The position numbers and the translations under genes were made by a program. The notes under the pieces are model-generated. The model was not told the DNA's origin, did not search any database, and was given only the letters and a program-made list of their open reading frames with translations. Positions 6,501 to 6,669 of a stretch of 6,669 nucleotides of DNA are shown piece by piece (position 1 is the first letter of the stretch; each line of letters starts with the position of its first letter). This DNA comes from Candidatus Desantisiibacteriota bacterium (lineage in GTDB: Bacteria > JACRDZ01): NCBI GenBank assembly GCA_016209155.1, contig JACQWU010000026.1, positions 1-6,669 of the forward strand, given 5' to 3'.

Positions 6501-6669
6501 TTTGCGCTGTCTTCATAAATTGCTTTCATTGCCTCGAAACATATCTCAAAGTATCCTTTTAAAGATAATTCTGCTTCGAAGACACTGCTGTAACTTTCCT
6601 CAAATTCAGCACCTATCTTTATGATCGCATCTTTATCATTAAAATTCAGCAGTTTTAAATTTTCGTTTA
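3581..6669 (-). CDS. cheA: Chemotaxis histidine kinase CheA with two tandem Hpt domains (5' end outside window)
   Basis: CheA autophosphorylates under receptor/CheW control and passes phosphate to CheY and CheB. Residues are counted from the ATG at 6529. A helical N-terminal region (1-158) of unknown identity ends in a likely coiled coil (115-155). Two Hpt (P1) domains follow, about 199-305 and 385-491, each with FHTIKGTSAFLG; the phospho-acceptors are H242 and H428. Residues 528-582 look like a two-repeat GspE/MshE N-terminal-type domain (LGDIMVADGKASRED and LGKVIIKS). Then come the P3 dimerisation domain (588-645), P4 ATPase (N704 in LIRNAVDHGIE, DDGKG 744-748, LPGFSTA 781-787, GRGVGLD 795-801) and CheW-like P5 (about 837-970). 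I see no P2 CheY/CheB-docking domain. The frame stays open for 46 more codons to the edge with no ATG, GTG or TTG, and ATG 6529 has only a badly spaced GAGG, so the true start is probably outside. At 1028 or more residues it is far longer than E. coli CheA (654). Confidence 0.95.
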   Translation of the reverse strand, partial: NENLKLLNFNDKDAIIKIGAEFEESYSSVFEAELSLKGYFEICFEAMKAIYEDSAKSPKEIIKNISKILDISIAVLNNMDVPVSELDGIKGVIAGLLRSNEKEMQIKNTENSVLAGKESSNLCIDDISLLLIQLKPDNKDSVQKLCKSIDQLISCNIYSEDINKKLTDIKQKIIRIIDEKIEKKQEIIGEVEKTIGDIQEMLEPDNNIKQKPKDAVKSDVNKKNNSLSSDPENNKQTFVLPADADIATLEEFINECSEYIENSETALLNLESNPEDQESLNIVFRAFHTIKGTSAFLGLPQISEFAHHAETLLSRIRDHEIIFSSKYADLALRSLDMIKNLIQFVHDAIGGEEKIIPGEYYTLFDILTNPEKVKSESDNKSKSNKTNIPEANNIANQKSQKVESAANKKNNSQLSVPENNKQTFTLPADADIGTLEEFINESNEYIENSEAALLNLESNPEDQESLNIVFRAFHTIKGTSAFLGLKLINEFAHHAETLLSRIRDHQIVYSGKYADLALRSLDMIKNLIQFVHDAIGGEEKIIPGEYYALLDILTNPEKIESELEPESDTINTSLRLGDIMVADGKASREDIELAAFCQGKEPLGKVIIKSNVASVKDVATSLRKLKKINGEEVSSFVKVNTDKMDKLLDMVGELVIAHSMISQDKIIAVNHGLAKKVAHTGKIVRELQDLSMTIRMVPLKSTLQKMNRLVRDLSQKSNKVVNLIIEGEGTEIDRNMVDVLNDPLVHLIRNAVDHGIEDPESRKKSGKKESGTIHLSALNLSGKVVVNISDDGKGLDHEKIVKKAIEKGLIESNKNLSESEIFKLIFLPGFSTADKITDISGRGVGLDVVKKGVDSLRGQVDVTSEKGKGTVFSIHLPLTLAITDGMLIKVGKECFIIPAINIIMSLRPDADSVSSVMGRGEIVKIRNEFVPIFRLNKLFDIPDAVNDLDKALLLLMSDKKGYYALLVDELLGQQQVVAKSLSEGIGKVDGISGAAILADGCVGLILDPDGIGNMARDEGFSKNTLQFV
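4994..5449 (-). repeat. Tandem duplication inside cheA, copy 2 (second Hpt domain)
   Basis: This encodes residues 361-512, again from NKKNNS to LTNPEK, with phospho-acceptor H428. By eye, DNA identity with copy 1 is close to 90 percent over the best-matched 390 bases. Differences cluster in the lead, around the PQIS/KLIN stretch (254-257 against 440-443) and just after RIRDH. The two copies are separated by a 34-codon Ser/Asn/Lys-rich linker (5450-5551) that is not part of the repeat. Confidence 0.93.
5552..6007 (-). repeat. Tandem duplication inside cheA, copy 1 (first Hpt domain)
   Basis: This encodes residues 175-326, from NKKNNS to LTNPEK. It includes a Lys/Asn-rich lead, the TFVLPADADI strand, the whole Hpt helix bundle with H242, and the PGEYY tail. 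It matches copy 2 at a constant offset of 186 codons (558 bases), with about 17 differing residues out of 152 and no gaps. Confidence 0.93.

Overview
The window is one polar cluster of chemotaxis signalling genes, all read from the minus strand. In transcription order (right to left) they are cheA (5' end outside the window), cheD, cheY, cheX, cheB, cheW and the start of a methyl-accepting chemotaxis protein (3' end outside the window). The DNA is strongly AT-rich and most genes have clear GGAG/AGGAG-type Shine-Dalgarno sites. The CheA has a GspE/MshE-N-like two-repeat segment between the Hpt region and the dimerisation domain, and CheD and CheX are both present. This suggests a motile, AT-rich bacterium, perhaps Desulfobacterota or a neighbouring lineage. 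The taxon is a weak inference; no ribosomal or taxonomic marker is present.

Layout: cheA occupies 3581 to the right edge and stays open through the edge, so its true N-terminus is not visible. It carries two nearly identical Hpt (P1) domains in tandem, then the MshE-N-like segment, P3, P4 and P5. cheD (3063-3545) starts at TTG behind a strong ribosome binding site. cheY (2612-3040) and cheX (2194-2664) overlap by 53 bases. cheB (from 2179) is interrupted by an in-frame TAA at 1292-1294, although the same frame continues as a perfectly recognisable CheB C-terminus to 1145. A 165-base AT-rich gap follows, then cheW (437-979) and the receptor start (407 to the left edge).

Working together: the receptor and CheW control CheA autophosphorylation, CheA passes phosphate to CheY and CheB, CheX removes it from CheY, and CheB and CheD modify receptor glutamates/glutamines for adaptation. 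No cheR is in the window. This is a recognisable chemotaxis operon, not a new system. The items worth a second look are the tandem Hpt duplication, the cheB stop codon, the extended CheA N-terminus and the cheY/cheX overlap.
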